Of a stretch of DNA of 64,000 nt, positions 1 through 10,016 are shown piece by piece. Source of the DNA: Acanthosepion lycidas (taxonomy: Eukaryota > Mollusca > Cephalopoda > Sepiida > Sepiidae); the NCBI GenBank assembly GCA_963932145.1, contig OZ010574.1, forward strand, positions 77,827,643 through 77,891,642, given 5' to 3'. The stretch's first letter is position 1. Every line of letters begins with the position of its first letter. A program made the position numbers and the translations under genes. The notes beneath the pieces are model-generated. The model had not been told where the DNA came from, ran no database searches, and worked only from the letters and a program-made list of their open reading frames with translations.

Positions 1-1055
1 AATACCAGCAATACATGACTGACAATACATTTTTAAAGCAAAATGACCAACAATACATTTTATACATTATAAAATTGGGTTCAAATTATTTAGATTTCCG
101 CATTAAATAAACCCATTGCGGTTGATAAGCTGCTAAACAAAATCAACCAACCAACGTAGCAATTTGTCACAATCCATGTTTCCTAATACTTTGCTTAACT
201 TTAGGAAGTCATTTTTCGTTATTTTAATGCGCCTTTGGGTGTTGGTGTCACAAGGAAACTGATCTTAAAATATTTGCTTACAGAAAGACTTTTTTCTGAG
301 CAGTCAACATTGTAAACAAACAATGAACACCATTTACTTCAGTATTACTAGTAGTAATTGTAACAATATATTTCAGTCCAAAAGATTTTTTTATATTAAC
401 TATTGTTGCTCTATTTTTAATATTGAGCATTTTGTTTACAAAAAAGCTGCTCGCCTTCAAAACGAGTTAAGCATCAATAATTTATTAGACTAAGTAGGTG
501 TTTCGTTAAGCCTGTTATTATATATGTATATGTATGTATATATATGTGTGTGTGTGTGTGTGATTAAAATGACCTACAAGTTACTTTTATTAAATATTTT
601 CTTGTGTACAAATAAGAGATTTCTTTTCGGGCGAAATTGTTTAAAGAGATTTCTTTGAGTGCGAAGAAATTGTCCAAATACTAACTTCGATACGGGACAT
701 ACACGTTGAAAACACAAATACACGTCTCTAATTGAAAAAGAAATGTTTAAAATTTAATAGAAGCTTTTTTTTTTTAAAATCAGAAGTTTATAATGTACTG
801 GCCGTATTCGGGAATTTAAAATGTGTTTATCTTTCAACAACTGACACACAAAGAAAATCATTGAAAATAGTTAATAGATTAGTAAACAGTGCTCGGAAGG
901 AACAATAATTTGGGCAATTTCTAAACGAACTAAGTCTCAACAAAAGAAATTTCTTGTTTGCACACAAGAAAACACAAAACAAAATCAACGAATTAGTCAT
1001 CTTTTAATGGAACATGTTTTAGAGAATCAATGTTGCCCAACTGCGCAATTCTCGC
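1..1055. other. AT-rich sequence without recognisable gene
   Basis: No open reading frame, RNA gene or known repeat is recognisable here apart from the small TG-rich microsatellite at 519-562. The only minus-strand reading frame (278-460) is 60 codons of AT-biased sequence with no recognisable motif. Confidence 0.5.
519..562. repeat. TA/TG compound microsatellite
   Basis: Alternating TATATG units pass into an uninterrupted (TG)n run. It is simple sequence with no coding meaning. Confidence 0.9.
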
Positions 1056-1058
1056 CCG

Positions 1059-1110
<52 letters not shown>
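1056..1110. repeat. (CT)n then (TA)n microsatellite
   Basis: A short CT run is followed at about 1074 by an uninterrupted (TA)n array. The array forms the left border of the mini-mariner remnant at 1111-1170. Confidence 0.95.
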
Positions 1111-1114
<4 letters not shown>

Positions 1115-1165
1115 TGGTGCAAAAATAATGTCGTTTTATCACATATGTTACATATTTTGCACCAA

Positions 1166-1170
<5 letters not shown>
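1111..1170. mobile_element. Mariner-derived MITE remnant
   Basis: The segment begins AGGTTGGTGCAAAAATAATG and ends with TTTTGCACCAAAATAATAT. The two ends are inverted versions of each other (GGTTGGTGCAAAA against TTTTGCACCA). The left end matches the well-known terminal repeat of mariner elements of the Hsmar/MADE1 type. Only about 60 bp remain, so this is a non-autonomous MITE without coding capacity. It lies exactly between two TA arrays, and mariners insert at TA dinucleotides, so the position fits. The right end is more diverged than the left. The MITE reading is an inference from terminal-repeat similarity. Confidence 0.7.

Positions 1171-1231
<61 letters not shown>
1171..1231. repeat. 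(TA)n microsatellite
   Basis: Uninterrupted TA array, about 30 units. It separates the mini-mariner remnant from the LINE tail to the right. Apparent reading frames of Ile-Tyr repeats across it are artefacts. Confidence 0.97.
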
Positions 1232-1233
<2 letters not shown>

Positions 1234-1236
1234 TGT

Positions 1237-1637
1237 GTCCTTGTGTGTGTGTTGAATTATTTTCCACGCTACATCCCTATTCTCACAGACGAAACATCGC
1301 AAGCCTCTCGCTGCTCTATCGCTGCTCTATCGCTGTTTCCTATGGTAAGAGTTTAGATGACCTACACTTCTTAGTTCTACCACCTTCACGGCTAAGACCC
1401 GCCAAGTTACGCACATTATAGCTAATCTTCCTCATTCCCTTCCTATTCCTTTGGTGACATCTAATTTTCACTCGAGCAGCTTCTTCCCAAGAGCTCCTGC
1501 ATGTGGAACCGACTCCCAAGAGGATACTTCTCCGATAACTATAATTTTAACCTGTTCAATTAAGTTCTGCCTCATACTCTGCAACCTTCTACCTCGAGTG
1601 GCTACGGGGCCTTGTTCATGAGAATACCATTGTAAAA

Positions 1638-1640
<3 letters not shown>
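1237..1640 (+). pseudogene. LINE reverse-transcriptase C-terminal tail (family K)
   Basis: The plus strand encodes broken pieces of the C-terminal end of a non-LTR retrotransposon ORF2. First comes 'HPYSHRRNIASLSLLYRC', resembling the HRRxVASLSLxYRY block after the RT domain. Later, in another frame, comes a segment resembling a 'SFFPRxxxLWNRLPRG' block around 1465-1530. It ends in TACCTCGAGTGGCTACGGGG followed by an A-rich tail near 1635. The N-terminal endonuclease and RT core are absent, so this is a 5'-truncated copy, as expected of target-primed reverse transcription. It lies directly between two TA arrays. Similar tails occur at 29320, 34600 and 44540. The clade (CR1/Jockey-like) is an inference. 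Confidence 0.6.

Positions 1641-1682
<42 letters not shown>
1641..1682. repeat. (TA)n microsatellite
   Basis: About 20 TA units immediately after the A-rich 3' end of the LINE tail and immediately before a perfect hairpin. Confidence 0.97.
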
Positions 1683-1686
<4 letters not shown>

Positions 1687-1740
1687 AACCTAGAGAGCCA
1701 GACAAACCTTGATAGGTTTGTCTGGCTCTCTAGGTTTAAC
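1683..1740. repeat. Perfect 27-bp inverted repeat with 4-nt loop
   Basis: The left arm 1683-1709 begins GTTAAACCTAGAGAGCCA. The right arm 1714-1740 is its exact reverse complement. Only TGAT separates them, giving a 58-nt snap-back hairpin next to a TA array. The 16-mer TAAACCTAGAGAGCCA recurs once at 9283-9298. It could be a minimal foldback MITE or two terminal repeats fused by internal deletion. No coding content is present. Confidence 0.95.
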
Positions 1741-1994
1741 CAGGTCTGTTCTACTTACCATATTGAGCCCTTTATTTAGTTGTTTTGCGTACTCATATCC
1801 GTTTTTTTTTTTCTTTGGGCCTTGGACTTGCATGTTGGACGATTATTTTCGGCTAACGTACATTTTCTTGGTTCTTTCTATTTTTATACCTTTTTTTTAC
1901 CTTTGGCATTGGTTTGATTATTTGCAAATCAAGACACCGAAGGTTTTTCGAGCTAATATAGTTTCTTATACCTATAGGATTATTATTATTAATA

Positions 1995-2058
<64 letters not shown>

Positions 2059-2991
2059 TTAAATTATAGTTTATGGTATTTAAGGTACACTATATTTATA
2101 GGGTAAAAGTGCTCAATATCCGCGATAGAGCATATGTAAAAAGTTGTGTGGAAAAAATATTGTGAGAACTGAATGGCGACAGTCTGTTTTACACTTGGCC
2201 TGAAAATAGCGTTAAATAAACTGTGAGAGAGTACAAAACTTCATCCAACTACGTTTAAAATTGAAGAAAAAAATGGATTATTTCTATTTTAATCAGGTAT
2301 ATAGTCAGTTCATTCAACAATGAAATTGAATAACTCATTTTAGTGGTAAAGACCTACACTTGCCATGACATTTTCTGTTGATTTCAGAAAGTATTTGGTG
2401 CGTCACTGTCGAAAATGTATTCCAGTTATGTAAACACTCAATTTTGTTTGAAGTTTTCTAATTTTCACTCGGCCTTAAGGTCGTCTGTCTCATAATGGCT
2501 TAAAAGATGTTAGCTGCAGTCTTTCTACATATCAAATTTCTTGTTTTTATCAATGTCTATGTAATTAAGAAAGTTTAAATTATGCTCACTTTTTGACGCA
2601 GTCTTACTAGAAGAATTTTAAATCGTTTCATGAAAATTGACCTCAATGTATAAAATTCACTTTTCATCTTACTGAATAATAATGTAATAAAAAAAGATAT
2701 GAAACGCCTTTCACGAAATTTTATTGACAGATATTTTTTAGTCATTTGATTAAAATTGGCTTTAATGTATAAAATTCCCTTTTAATCAGAAACTTGTGTC
2801 TGTGAAATTAAAATGAACATTAAAAAATGAGCTCGTTTATACGAATTCTTATTGCCTAATGTTTTTATTTTGAAAATTGTCCATTTTCTTGGCAAGGAAT
2901 ATTTTGAGGTTTTCAATACGGACATAAATTTTTCAAAGTAAAAGTAAATGGCCCAAATCTTCTTGTCAGTAAGACTGGCAGAGTGTAGTTC
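1741..2991. other. No gene seen; contains (TA)n at 1999-2055
   Basis: AT-rich and T-rich sequence with short reading frames lacking recognisable motifs. An uninterrupted (TA)n array occupies about 1999-2055. Nothing else could be supported. Confidence 0.5.
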
Positions 2992-3212
2992 AGTCAATAC
3001 AGCGCAAGATTACACGCTTTAACTCAGTCTTCAGTCCTGACGATTGCGTTGAAGCATGAAACAGATTTTCACCGTTTGGCTTCAGTGTCTCTGAATCTCT
3101 GACGAAGCTTTAATAAAAGTAAAACATGTTAGATTGATATATGTTTCCGATTTGTTCTTATATTTTATCATGTCGGATTCCGATCTATATTTGATCGACA
3201 TTTGATCTTCAA

Positions 3213-3285
<73 letters not shown>

Positions 3286-3307
3286 GTAAACTTGCGCTGT
3301 ATTGACT
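2992..3307. mobile_element. Small TIR element enclosing a TA array
   Basis: The 17-bp sequence AGTCAATACAGCGCAAG at 2992-3008 is exactly inverted at 3291-3307. The match extends inward with one mismatch to about 22 bp. The interior of about 280 bp contains a (TA)n array (3215-3284). It also contains a segment (about 3030-3065) similar to the mariner-like remnant at 24880-24920, sharing the phrase GAAGCATGAAACAGA or a close form. The interior has no open frame. It may be a non-autonomous derivative of the mariner-like family at 24830-25510, but terminal sequences of the two do not match, so that link is weak. Confidence 0.6.
3215..3284. repeat. (TA)n microsatellite
   Basis: About 35 TA units inside the small TIR element at 2992-3307. 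Confidence 0.97.
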
Positions 3308-3689
3308 CAGTTTCAAAATCTTTATAATTTTTTTTGATGAAGTATACTTGAGTGAGAGTATCTATTTTAAATATGAAATTACCACGAATGTTTTATCTTC
3401 CAATTGACGTCATCTGAAGACTTGAAGATTTATCCCTGCACTAGACTACACAGATTTGGTTAAATCATTACAAGTACAAGCCTGAAGCCAAATTTGTAGA
3501 ACTTGTTTCTATATATCATCGATTTTTTACGGCTTACCAACCCTTTGTAAGCTATTTAAAGCAGAAACATATTCTCGATTGTAAGGATAATTCATCTTTT
3601 GCGAAGGAATATTGTATTAACAATTTTCCTTGGAGATAGCGCAGTGATTTTGTCAGATACTAATTCCCAATAATTAACTCACAGCTTGG

Positions 3690-4500
3690 CGCGGAAGAAA
3701 AGGTAGATTCATGTCTTTCCCGAATGTTTTTACGCATATTTTCATCAACGTCCTTTCCAATATCATAAATTATCGACTCAATATCTATGTTGTCGACAAT
3801 TATACACTCCTGTCTGCTGGGTTCCATAAGGTCAAATTGGTAGCTGATCTAAAAAATAACCTTCAATCTATTGTTAACTGGGGCAAGATATGGCTTCTTA
3901 ATTTCAACGACTTTAAAACGAAACAATGGTCTTAAAGTGGCTGCTTTGCCTTTCATCAAAATGGCCGATGTTAACCTCCAGGTGCACCATTGCGCATTTT
4001 CACGCTAAAGTTTTCCAATGACATGAAGTGTTATGATCATATTGAATTAATTACTAAGTCTACTGCTAGTCTAGACAATTTTACTGGCTAGTATCTTACA
4101 CATTTATAAGTCTAACGTTCGCCTGTGTATTGAATATTGTTGTTACAACCGGTTTGAGTTTCTGTTATGTATCTAGAAATTCTTGGTAAAATCCAAAGAA
4201 GAATCTGCAATGTTATTGCTCCAGACTTAGCATCTCGGCTTCAGTTACTTTCTCACTCTGCCGTAACGTAGCTTCCATCTGCTTTTTCGATAAATATTTC
4301 CAGGTAATTGTTCTGATGGACTCTCCTCTTTAGCACCTTGATTTTAAGCGCAGTACGAGATTAGCGGCAAGGTGTTATCATTCTATATCTAACCATAAGT
4401 TCCTAACAGTTTCTTCACTCGCACTTCTCGCTTGTGCAATTTTCTTTTCATGACTTCGGCTTCATGACTTTCTAGACTGGTCGCCAACGGAGACTAGAGA
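3690..4500 (+). pseudogene. LINE family J reverse transcriptase, decayed
   Basis: Broken plus-strand frames match the second half of a Jockey/CR1-like ORF2. The stretch 3711-3935 includes 'DLKNNLQSIVNWGKIWLLNF', which is the region after the YADD motif (ANDLQSIVNWGKKWxVNFNAxKT type). The YADD box itself is degraded to 'VVDNYTLLS'. Further on, around 4160-4260, other frames give 'YLEILGKIQRRICNVIAPDL' and 'ASRLQLLSHS', the C-terminal block seen in every J copy. Stops and shifts interrupt it throughout. It is 5'-truncated, and the usual family 3' end is not found before the 5S-like sequence at 4569. Non-functional. Confidence 0.75.
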
Positions 4501-4568
4501 ACTCATTCTGTTCTGGTTATTTGTGCGTAACCGTGCCCACTGAACTTGCAAAGCATGCTGAATCCACT

Positions 4569-4642
4569 TGAATCCATATCACCGAAGATAAAAAACGTCG
4601 AGCCTGGTCATTAGGTAGACGCTTGGGAATATGTTGTGGATT
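4569..4642 (+). pseudogene. 5S rRNA-derived fragment
   Basis: The order of segments ATATCACCGAAGATA, GTCGAGCCTGGTCATT and AGACGCTTGGGAATATG follows the 3' two thirds of a eukaryotic 5S rRNA: GATCTCGGAAGCTAAGC, GTCGGGCCTGGTTAGT, AGACCGCCTGGGAATACC. The region covers the internal promoter (A box, intermediate element and C box), which is the part kept by 5S-derived SINEs. Substitutions and a short deletion before AGACG make it a pseudogene or a SINE3-like head rather than a gene. A better copy is at 40638. Confidence 0.6.
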
Positions 4643-4903
4643 TATTTCGCAGTGGAGGCTTGTATTTGTACTAAATCGGTCCTAAAATAGGTTCGACCTA
4701 CAAAACTTTAGGAACTTGATATAATAGGTATTACGCAGAGTAATCTTGTTGTGGTCGCTGACTACTTTCGTATTCGACTAACTGTCGGCCGACATCGACT
4801 GACCCTCGTTTCTCTTACTACTCCTACTTATATTAGGTGTGAGAGTCTATTAACTATAGAATAGGTTGTGTTTCACCATAACAGAATACCAGGTGCTTGG
4901 ATT
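4643..4903. other. No recognisable gene
   Basis: Sequence following the 5S-like fragment. It may be the body of a 5S-headed SINE, but no second copy with the same body is visible in this window, so that is not established. Confidence 0.3.
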
Positions 4904-5015
4904 TTCGGGTGGTGTAATGGATAACGGGTCGGAATCGGAAATCGGAGAGCTGAGTAACAATTCAAGTCGGCTTCATTGTATTCACTTACGCGTAATTAAG
5001 CCATAAAAAAAACTA
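4904..5015 (+). repeat. tRNA-derived SINE head (tRNA-Arg-like)
   Basis: The stretch GGGTGGTGTAATGGATAACG matches an A box and D-arm of the kind found in tRNA-Arg (TGGCCTAATGGATAAGGC type). It is followed by an anticodon-arm-like region and then CATTGTATTCACTTACGCG. The same order occurs at 54470-54540 (GGTGGTGTAAAGGATAGCG, then TTCCTTACATTCACTTACGC). A shared tRNA-like head with a shared following segment at two distant places indicates a SINE family. The B box is degraded here, so this copy is unlikely to be transcribed by Pol III. Confidence 0.55.
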
Positions 5016-6227
5016 ATCAACCCACTTGGTCCAACGATATCTGCTACTCTACATACACATCGTGTCGTGCTGAGTTAAATAAAATGGTCAATAAGAAGTT
5101 AACCTTTCGATTTCTCACCGGTAACAGGGCTTAAACGGGATTAATCTATGATTTGTAAATATTTGATGTAAATACACAATAGTTACAAAGTTTAGCTTAG
5201 TCTTTCAGACGATGGATACAATCTCGTTACTTATACTAAGAGAAGATCTAGATATATAAAGGTGCTTCTGGTGTTGGCTAAGTGGAGTGCAGCTTTGGTT
5301 TTCAAAGAGAACAATGGCGGGACACTGATTACAGGAGTCAATTACCTTTTGGAAGCAATAAACTTTATATTAACTAATTCAAAAAATTGTAATTGTAAAT
5401 TTTCAAATCAAGTAAAATTAATTAAATGCTAGATGCAAATGCAAACATTTCCCCATCTTTGTTTTATTTCATGGCTATGTATCCTTTTTTACTTGAAGTT
5501 GACTAAAGTTTCGATAAACTGTCTGATGTCAGTCGTCGACATTTATGCAGACGCTTATGCAGCGTGAAATCAATTTTGCAAGGTCTATTTAGATATTTTA
5601 AAAATCAAATTCTAGGCCTTAAAACGCCAAATAATGCGATATTTTAAATGCTAATAAGAAATCGAGAAAAAAGTTATAAACTATAAACACACAAATTTAA
5701 TGGATTTCCTTTTATATATCAGACATTAAAAATATCAGCCGACCCTGCAAATATGACAATACTCAGGAAAAAACATTAGTAGAATGCGAATTATAAGAAT
5801 TTCAAATATGATTAATTTTCAATTACCACCTTTAGAAATACACCAGCACAGATTGCTGAATTTGATTACAAAACTTTATGAGTTCAGAAAAGAAATATCA
5901 CCATCCGACGTATAAATAAAATTATGCGTTTATTACAGTTTTATATATTGCGAATTTCAAGTGACAACATAAATTAAAAAGAAAAAAGATTCAAATCATT
6001 TCTAAGTTCTCAAATACTGACGCTAATTAACAAGGAATTATATCATTTCCCTAAGAAATGATGCACTTAATCAAAAGTTTAAGTTTGCAGAGACATTAAT
6101 TGAGCTGAACCTTTTCTTACACAGGCTTAAATGAGGAATAGGAATAACATGCCACGGAAACATTCCGCATGTGGACAGACTACCAGAAAAACAACATTTG
6201 AGTTTCGAACGTTTTTAGTTCTTTAAT
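5016..6227. other. No recognisable gene
   Basis: AT-rich sequence with no supported coding region, RNA or named repeat. Confidence 0.45.
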
Positions 6228-6770
6228 TCCTTTCACACCAAGCAAGACGAAAAAACAAAAAACAAAAAAAGACAAAAAACAAAACCACCAAGACGTAAGT
6301 GGTTATCAAGAGTGAAGAAAACTGAAAAATCGTTACTGAAGAGAAATGACAATAAAAAGAACAAGATTAAAAAATGATGCCGATTGACGCTGCATTTGAA
6401 TTTTTGTAGCGCGTAGTAGATAGGAAAACAAGAAGCCGGAGAAGAGGTCCACAAGCAAAATAAATGCGAGAGAAGAAACTATTAAAATAAAACTTATGGT
6501 TACACTTAACAATTTCAAAAGTAAAATGGTGATATCTGATTGCTATTCTAGTACTACACTTAAATTAATGAAGTCGAGATTGCAAAAAGGAATGTTCATC
6601 AGAACAATTGTTATGAAAATATTAATAGAAAAGGCAGTGGGAATATACGTTATGACGGTGGGAAAGTGATTGAAGCTGAGATGCCAGACGAGGACCCATA
6701 ACATTGAAGATTCTAATCCATTTAGACTCGAGTAATGACCAGCATCAGTAGGAAGCACAGAAATAATTAA
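6228..6770 (-). pseudogene. LINE family J 3' part, minus strand
   Basis: Read on the minus strand from about 6760, the frame gives 'ASQLQSLSHRHNVYSHCLFY', the J-family block that precedes the C-terminus. This is followed by 'YFHNNCSDE'-type sequence and then the non-coding tail. The element ends at about 6228-6250 with CTTGCTTGGTGTGAAAGG (minus strand), a variant of the family's terminal sequence. The minus-strand 71-codon frame at 6543-6758 is the shifted reading of the same block. It is 5'-truncated and frame-broken. The opposite orientation to the other J copies nearby shows an independent insertion. Confidence 0.7.
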
Positions 6771-6964
6771 TCTATAAGGTAACTAAAAATGTTCTTATCA
6801 TTTTTTATGTCGTGTGGGAAAAAGTGATAACGCATACACAAATGAGTGCGTCACGTGGCGGGAAAGTGATGGGTGTGGTGTGATCAATGCAGGTGCGTTG
6901 CGCACACACATCAGTCATAGCTCGAGCAGCGGCGAGGAAACCCGGTGGTGTCAAGGTGTCTGCT

Positions 6965-7649
6965 TTATGACTTTAAGGCGGGCTCGTTGTTAGGAGCATC
7001 AAGTCGCCAAATACGCCAAGCCTTTGGGGATAATGCTGTGAAAGACATTGGTTCCAGAAGCTCAGGCCGGGAGCTCTGTCACTTTGCGATGAACCCCAAA
7101 AGGGCCGGCCACAGGTCTTGAATGATGAAATCCTGTAGCTGGTCATAGAAGAAGACAATTGCTAAATCTGTGGTGTGCCTACCGAACGCTTCCAGATTTC
7201 TGATAAAACAGTTAAACTTCACCTACACCGCACAGGAAAGGTGTACAAGTTGAGCAAATGGGTAGGCGACACACTGTTCGAAGCCAAGCAACAACGAGTG
7301 ACAGCACTGAAGCAGAAGGAGCCAGCATTGGTTATTCGCAAGGGTTTATTGTTCCTCTGTGACAATGCCAGTCCTCATGTGGTGCGTGTGGCCAGGGATA
7401 CCATACGGCGACTTGGCTGGTAGATACTGTGCCATCCACCTTACTCCTCGAATATTAGGCGAACATCTCTCCCATTTCTGAGACAACTACCTTTTTGGGA
7501 ATTCCTTCGCCAATCAGGCAGACTTGCGGCAGGCACTTACAGATTTCTTTGTTCCTAAGACACCTGATTTTTACCGCCAGGGCATTGCGCAGCTGGAGGC
7601 ACATTGGCAAAAGATTCTGAATTCCGATTGGGATTACTTTGAGGAATAA
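6965..7649 (+). pseudogene. Mariner transposase pseudogene
   Basis: Three plus-strand frames together give a mariner-type transposase. The first helix-turn-helix appears as 'GASSRQIRQAFGDNAV', the linker as 'KRAGPQVLNDEIL', and the second HTH as 'TERFQISDKTVKLHLHRTGK'. The 'GKVYKLSKWV' block follows. An internal deletion then removes the first catalytic Asp region. The second catalytic block 'LLFLCDNASPHVVRV' is present. The third (SPDLAPSDYHLF type) is destroyed by shifts after 7425. The C-terminal part 'FLPPGHCAAGGTLAKD' can be read out of frame to the TAA at 7647. Stops and at least three frameshifts make it dead. I could not define its terminal inverted repeats. Confidence 0.8.
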
Positions 7650-7803
7650 CGATATGTCACATTTACTGCATACCTTTTTTCTCTAATAAATAAAGCTCGG
7701 TAAGGACTTTTTTGATTACTTGTATTAGCAAGCCTTATTTTTCTAAGATTTTTTTTATCTCTAGCTAGGGATTAAATAGTAGGGTAGACTGTATGCTTTA
7801 GCT

Positions 7804-9050
7804 TTGAGCGGCAACCAGTCTAAGAGAAAAAAAATCTCTAAATTCCAAACCGTAGAGATGGCAAAAATCTCTTTTCCTGTGGCCTTAGTTATTTCGAAGG
7901 CATTCGATAGGATTTGGCATGCAGGCCTTCCTCACAAGCTCCAAGGCTACGGTGTCCCTGGGCGAATATTCGGCTTAATACGATCGTTCTTAACAAATCA
8001 TGTAACGAAGTTCTTGTTGAGCGAACACACTTCTAGCTCATTTCGCATTAATACGTGGGTACCCCAGGGAACTATCCTTTTACTAACCATGTTTCTAATC
8101 TACATCAAAGAGCTTCCTGGCTAGGTATTCATGCACAACTGTTTATGTCTGTCTTAGTAGCAAATCCTAACAGTTCAGACAACTGACAACTGCTCTTGAA
8201 AAGGGCCTCCAATCAGTGGTTAACTGGGGAAAGGAATAGATTGTAAATATTAACGCCTCAAAGACAAAACCGTTTTCATTTAATTATCATAGAGAACCTG
8301 CCACCAGGACAGCTGATGTTAAACCCCAGAAGAGCAACCTTTTGCACCGTCTTGGGCTCAGGTTTACCACTGATATCGACTAGAGTTATTATATTGAATC
8401 AATTACTAGGTCTACTACTAGGAAAGTTGGTTCACTGTGTTGTACCAAACAATATTTCTCGTCAGAATTCATTTTGCACATTTATAAATCCACCATTCGT
8501 CCGTGCATTGCGTATTGCTGCCATATCTGATCTACTGATCATGCTATATATCTGGAGATTATTGACTAAATCCAAAGAAGGATCTGTAATGTAATCAATT
8601 CTGACATGGCATTTCGACTTCAGTCGCTTTCTCAACGACGTGACGTGGCTTCCCTCTTTCTTTTCAACAAATATTTTCATGGCAATTGCTTTGATGAGTT
8701 TTCCTCCTTGATAAGTCGACCGTATTTATTTAAGCGTGCTATCAAATTGGCAACTACGTCTCAACGTTTTACTGTTGAACAACCGTATGTTCTATACAAA
8801 TAGTTTCTTTTCTCGCACTTCTAACCTGAGGAACTCTCTTCTAATTTCTTGTTTCCGTGCCAGATACAATCTTCAAAAATTTTAAGGCAACGCCCATCAC
8901 CATATTTTATCTTCTTCAACCTTGTTCTTTTATTGTCTTTTCTCTTCACCAAAATCTCATTGTCTTCAACTCCCGGTAACTCCTTACATTCGACTGTCAT
9001 TATTGCCTTGCTTTGGATGAAATGGTCATAGCATTTCAAAATAAAGAATA
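7804..9050 (+). pseudogene. LINE family J reverse transcriptase to 3' end
   Basis: The frame 7804-8124 contains RT motif A as 'ALVISKAFDRIWHAGLPHKL', where the first catalytic Asp is replaced by Val (family form ALDISKAFDRVWH). It also holds 'FLTNHVTKFLLSEHTSSSFR' and 'WVPQGTIL' (SQGSIL motif B). The YADD box near 8125-8150 has lost several bases, leaving 'TTVYVCLSSKS'-like sequence in another frame. After 8200 come 'LQSVVNWGK', then at about 8590-8800 'ASRLQSLSQRRDVASLFLFN' and 'KYFHGNCFDEFSSLISRPYL'. The tail ends near 9006-9050 with CCTTGCTTTGGATGAAATGG. Mutated catalytic residues, stops and frameshifts make it a clear pseudogene. Confidence 0.85.
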
Positions 9051-9120
9051 AGAATCTGTGGAGAGTCATGATCACCTACTTCAGTAGTGGCATAGTATAA
9101 AAAATAATGAAGAAAAAATA
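9051..9120 (+). pseudogene. RTE-like LINE tail fragment (family R)
   Basis: Directly after the J-family tail, the sequence CTGTGGAGAGTCATGATCAC reads LWRVMI(T), continuing 'YFSSGIV'. The family R terminus reads LWRxMIxxxLxxHGT. Similar fragments occur at 35980 and 42190. Only the last few tens of codons are present. Confidence 0.4.
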
Positions 9121-10016
9121 ATTTCCTGTCTCTTTAGAACGTTGATGAACATAATGATGCACATATGCCTTTTTATTATCAGTGAATTACCATGGCTTCT
9201 TGGGAAAGATAGTGGAGTGATACCCTGTTGCCTTCTCCTCAATTTTTGAATTCACATTTGTTCTTCGCAACAGGCTGCAATATAAACCTAGAGAGCCATG
9301 TCTATGCTGCTTTTTAATCCATAGCTGGGGTTCGCCAGGAGAGATGGATTCATAGCTTTACCAAAAATATTAGTGCAAAAGTGAACGCTATACAGTCGGT
9401 TGGAATTCTTTCTATGAGCAAATGTTCTAGAGATTTACTTTCTACTCCCTGTTTATGCTAAAATTTATCTGTCTCCAAGCTTAGCTTTAGTCCTACACAA
9501 TATCAGACGGTATGTCTAGTCGTTATGAGGGTACCGGTTTAGCAGTGTTAATATTGCTTCCGACTGGTAGTAAGGAGCCCAAATTCTTTGGTAGAGCTCT
9601 GATCAATAGTAGCATAATATCGAGGTATATGTAGTGCCATGTCGCGCATGTTTTTATGGTGGCCAATCCCGAGGTCATATTATGCATTAGTCTTAGTCAG
9701 TTTCTAGCCAGTTTGTATTTCTATAGACGATAAGTAATGATAATTATTTTGACCTTTTTCTTCTGAAAACAAATCTTCTAATGGCAGATAAAATGAAATA
9801 CCTGTAAATCAGTAAAAAATAATCACCTACTCCCTCAACCTTTCTTTCTCCAATACTCTTGGCATTCCTTCTAATTTCTGTAGTGTTTAATATTTTCTCT
9901 TGAAACGGTCTCCAGATGTCTTCGCACTTTGTGAAACTAATCTTTTTTTTTTTTTTACCAACGAATTCTCTTTTCCAGACTATCTTCTTTGCCGAAAAGA
10001 TTCTAGCTGACATATG
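9121..10016. other. No recognisable gene
   Basis: No supported gene. The 16-mer TAAACCTAGAGAGCCA at 9283-9298 matches one arm of the perfect hairpin at 1683-1740, which suggests half of a related inverted-repeat element. A 10-nt or longer poly-T run lies at about 9943. Confidence 0.45.

Noticed and set aside
1072..1421. Reading frames of 76 and 97 codons rich in Ile-Tyr repeats
   Set aside because: They are translations of (TA)n arrays fused to a LINE tail; both strands are open because TATA has no stops in these phases.
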